Shown here one piece after another: positions 6,172 through 7,567 of a DNA stretch of 7,567 nt. Location: assembly GCA_001512945.1 (NCBI GenBank), contig LFTF01000052.1, forward strand, positions 1,787 to 9,353. Direction: 5' to 3'. A model generated the notes under the pieces. The model was not told the DNA's origin. It did not search any database and saw only the letters and a program-made list of their open reading frames with translations. The DNA is from Clostridiales bacterium DTU023 (GTDB taxonomy: Bacteria > Bacillota > Clostridia > Saccharofermentanales > DTU023). Every line of letters starts with the position of its first letter. Position 1 is the first letter of the stretch. The position numbers and the translations under genes were made by a program.

Positions 6172-6191
6172 TACTATCTCAATCAATAGTA
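6172..6191. repeat. 20-bp palindrome TACTAT-N8-ATAGTA, candidate operator for smsCB
   Basis: Perfect six-base half-sites separated by eight bases (CTCAATCA on the plus strand). On the minus strand it begins at the last base of the candidate -10 box TAAAAT and would span the transcription start, a position suited to a repressor. It does not match the E. coli IscR type 1 consensus as I know it, so the cognate protein is unknown. Confidence 0.4.
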
Positions 6192-6220
6192 TTTTAATAA
6201 AGAACTCTGGATAGGTTGAA
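6191..6220 (-). promoter_or_regulatory. Candidate smsCB promoter
   Basis: On the minus strand TTCAAC (6215-6220, weak -35), an 18-base spacer and TAAAAT (6191-6196, 5 of 6 to the -10 consensus). This is the best arrangement I found upstream of smsC, but the -35 is poor and other choices (for example TATAAA near 6163-6168) are possible. Confidence 0.3.
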
Positions 6221-6296
6221 TGTTACATTTTCACTATCTCATGATGGATCTACGGATAACGTCCATATACTTGATGGAAATTTAAAAAAATAAAGA

Positions 6297-6368
6297 GAGC
6301 CACGAGCTCACCTTTGATGTAATTGGGTCTACAACACGAACCAATTGAAAAGGGTGAACTCATGGCTC
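6297..6368 (+). repeat. Long imperfect hairpin covering the SD and start codon of a transposase-like remnant
   Basis: The left arm GAGCCACGAGCTCACC (6297-6312) pairs with GGGTGAACTCATGGCTC (6352-6368) over about 16 positions with two mismatches. Inside it a second stem, AATTGG (6321-6326) with CCAATT (6341-6346), continues the fold around a loop near TACAACAC. The right arm contains the AAGGGTGA ribosome site and the ATG at 6362, so a transcript entering from the left would fold and hide both. Such hairpins near transposase starts are known to block translation from outside transcripts in insertion sequences such as IS10 and IS200. Confidence 0.65.
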
Positions 6369-6487
6369 ACTTACATCTTACACTGAAAGGCGATAGTCTG
6401 AAAGAGGGGGTGCGGACAACCTTGCGCATGAAAAGAAGGGCCGACATGACGCCGAGCCCTCTCCATGATTGTCTTTTAATAAGCTAA
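6362..6487 (+). pseudogene. 41-codon transposase-like N-terminal remnant
   Basis: ATG with AAGGGTGA at a good distance, encoding MAHLHLTLKGDSLKEGV and then an unconvincing basic tail up to a stop at 6485-6487. The opening residues resemble the M-x-x-[LF]-x-[IL]-T-L-x-x-x-x-L start of IS256-family (mutator-type) transposases, and the upstream long hairpin also suggests an insertion sequence end. After about codon 16 the resemblance stops and the frame runs through the typA terminator on the other strand, so this looks like the broken left end of an element, with the rest lost. It could also be a chance small open frame. I recognise the likeness only loosely and no other part of a transposase is in the window. 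Confidence 0.35.
6431..6460 (-). terminator. Rho-independent terminator of typA
   Basis: On the minus strand AGGGC-(T)-CG, loop GCGTCATGT, CG-GCCCT, followed by TCTTTT. The stem has about seven pairs with one bulged base and is followed by a T-rich tract. It lies about 30 bases after the typA stop and should separate typA transcription from smsCB, which is on the same strand further on. Confidence 0.65.
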
Positions 6488-6490
6488 TTT

Positions 6491-7567
6491 CTATCGATTC
6501 TCTCTTCGTCGTTCGAGTTCCGTTAAATATTTTTTACGTAAACGTATGTCATTGGGAACAACCTCTACCAGCTCATCCGCACTTATAAATTCAAGGGCTT
6601 CTTCTAAACTAAAGGTCCTAGCCGGAGACAACCGCACCGCGTCATCAGTAGCAGCCGCTCGTATGTTAGTCGCTTTTTTCTCTTTACAAACATTGACCGT
6701 CATATCCATATTGCGGCTATTCATTCCTACAATCATACCCTCATAGACCCTAGTGCCGGGCTCAATAAACATTTGCACTCTTTCACTAATACTAAAAATA
6801 GCATAGGGCGTTGAAGTCCCTTCTTCCAAAGCAATAGCAACGCCATTGCTTCTCTGGGGGATATCCCCTTTATATTTTTCGAAACACTCAAAACGCCTGA
6901 CTAGAATACCCTCGCCCCGAGTGTCATTAATTAATTCACTTCTATAGCCCATAAGTCCTCGAGTGGGAACCCTGTACTCCAGTTTGGTATGTCCTTCTTT
7001 TCCTGTCATACCAACCATGACTCCCTTTCGAGTGTTTAGCTTAGATATTACGACTCCAATATATTCATCTGGCACACTAATGATTACCGATTCGATAGGT
7101 TCCATTTTGGATCCTGTATCTTCATCTGTATACATGATTACTTCAGGCTTAGAAACAGCAAGCTCATAGCCTTCGCGCCTCATGTGTTCAATTAAAACTG
7201 ATAGGTGGAGCTCTCCGCGGCCAGAAACTTTGAAACTATCGGTAGATTCTGTAGCCTCAACCAAAAGCCCCACATTAACCTCCAGCTCTTTTTCTAGCCT
7301 TTCTTTAATATGCCGGCTTGTAACAAACTTTCCTACTTTCCCCGCAAACGGAGATTTGTTAACGATAAAATTCATTGACATGGTAGGTTGCTCTATATGA
7401 ATCATTTCCATGGGTTCCGTGGTGTTTATATCACATATAGTTTCTCCGATAGTTGCATCAGCGATGCCAGATATCACTACAATATCTCCGGCTACTGCCT
7501 GGGGTACCGGCATCCTTTTCATCCCACGATATACAAAAACATTATTGATTTTTCTTTGAACAATCAC
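6491..7567 (-). CDS. typA: Translational GTPase TypA/BipA, N-terminal part outside the window
   Basis: About 358 residues of the C-terminal part are visible; the frame is open at the right edge and the first codon (GTG) is internal. The part begins in the EF-Tu-like domain II barrel (KINNVFVYRGMKRMPV, AGDIVVISGI, IGETICD), continues with domain III (MSMNFIVNKSPFAGKVGKFVTSRHIKERL in the pattern SPFAG-x-x-GK-x-VTSRH, then FKVSGRGELHLSVLIEHMRREGYE), domain V, and the BipA-specific C-terminal domain (PTRGLMGYRSE, DTRGEGI, YKGDIPQRSNG, VYEGMIVGMNSR, VNVCKEKKATNIR). The end, IRLRKKYLTELERRR, matches the family. Full-length BipA is about 605-615 residues, so the GTPase domain is missing here. BipA binds ribosomes and assists 50S assembly and stress or low-temperature growth in the species studied. 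Nothing indicates a broken gene. A terminator follows at 6431-6460. Confidence 0.95.
   Translation of the reverse strand: MIVQRKINNVFVYRGMKRMPVPQAVAGDIVVISGIADATIGETICDINTTEPMEMIHIEQPTMSMNFIVNKSPFAGKVGKFVTSRHIKERLEKELEVNVGLLVEATESTDSFKVSGRGELHLSVLIEHMRREGYELAVSKPEVIMYTDEDTGSKMEPIESVIISVPDEYIGVVISKLNTRKGVMVGMTGKEGHTKLEYRVPTRGLMGYRSELINDTRGEGILVRRFECFEKYKGDIPQRSNGVAIALEEGTSTPYAIFSISERVQMFIEPGTRVYEGMIVGMNSRNMDMTVNVCKEKKATNIRAAATDDAVRLSPARTFSLEEALEFISADELVEVVPNDIRLRKKYLTELERRRENR

Larger units (their letters stand above)
6009..6296. other. Non-coding leader/promoter region upstream of smsC
   Basis: No credible gene is seen in either direction. The stretch is AT-rich, with several small dyads: CTTGA-AACAG-TCAAG (6114-6128), TTCG-GAT-CGAA (about 6135-6145), and TACTAT-N8-ATAGTA (6172-6191). 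The nine-base word ACTATCTCA occurs twice (6173-6181 and 6233-6241). If the candidate promoter at 6191-6220 is right, smsCB has a leader of about 190 bases. I do not recognise a known riboswitch. Confidence 0.4.

Noticed and set aside
6546..7400. Plus-strand open frames over typA
   Set aside because: Ser/Thr-rich shadows of the conserved BipA coding sequence.
1..7567. CRISPR array, tRNA, rRNA or phage attachment site
   Set aside because: No regularly spaced direct repeats, no tRNA cloverleaf-like sequence and no rRNA-like sequence were seen by eye.

Overview
The window looks like chromosomal DNA of a low-to-moderate GC, probably anaerobic Firmicute (Clostridia or Negativicutes type). This is inferred from strong AGGAGG-type ribosome binding sites, a TTG start with an excellent Shine-Dalgarno, a stand-alone two-gene SufC/SufB-like Fe-S assembly pair of the minimal kind found mainly in anaerobes, and a perfect FNR-type operator. 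I cannot assign a genus.

Layout. (1) 1-1056, plus strand: the 3' part of a two-HKD phospholipase D / cardiolipin synthase-like protein, cut by the left edge. (2) 1115-3583, minus strand: a compact three-gene operon, read in the order short RIC/ScdA-like hemerythrin-related protein, P1B-type metal ATPase with an unusual CPG motif, and small HMA-domain metal-binding protein. Just upstream (3622-3663) sits a TTGAT-N4-ATCAA box placed about 41.5 bases before the predicted transcription start, the geometry of a class II FNR-activated promoter. (3) 3833-4207, plus strand: a single-domain rhodanese, divergent from the metal operon, with its own -10 box. (4) 4340-5996, minus strand: the smsC-smsB (sufC-sufB-like) pair with overlapping ends. 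(5) 6009-6490: a long non-coding gap holding a possible promoter and palindrome for smsCB, a strong long hairpin overlapping the start of a 41-codon transposase-like remnant, and a terminator for the next gene. (6) 6491-7567, minus strand: the C-terminal part of the ribosome-associated GTPase TypA/BipA, cut by the right edge.

How it may fit together. The metal operon combines a diiron/RIC-like protein, a P1B pump and a metal-binding HMA protein under an apparent oxygen- or NO-sensing CRP/FNR-family operator. A reasonable hypothesis is metal (possibly iron or copper) handling tied to anaerobiosis or nitrosative stress. Next to it lie an Fe-S scaffold system and a rhodanese, so the centre of the window has an iron/sulfur theme, but only the metal operon has clear operon structure; the link to rhodanese and smsCB is by proximity alone. 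The PLD-like gene and typA appear unrelated. The most notable items are the FNR-controlled metal operon with its CPG/HEGS pump and short RIC-like protein, the Cys-rich tail of SmsC, and the structured non-coding elements at 4248-4312 and 6172-6368.
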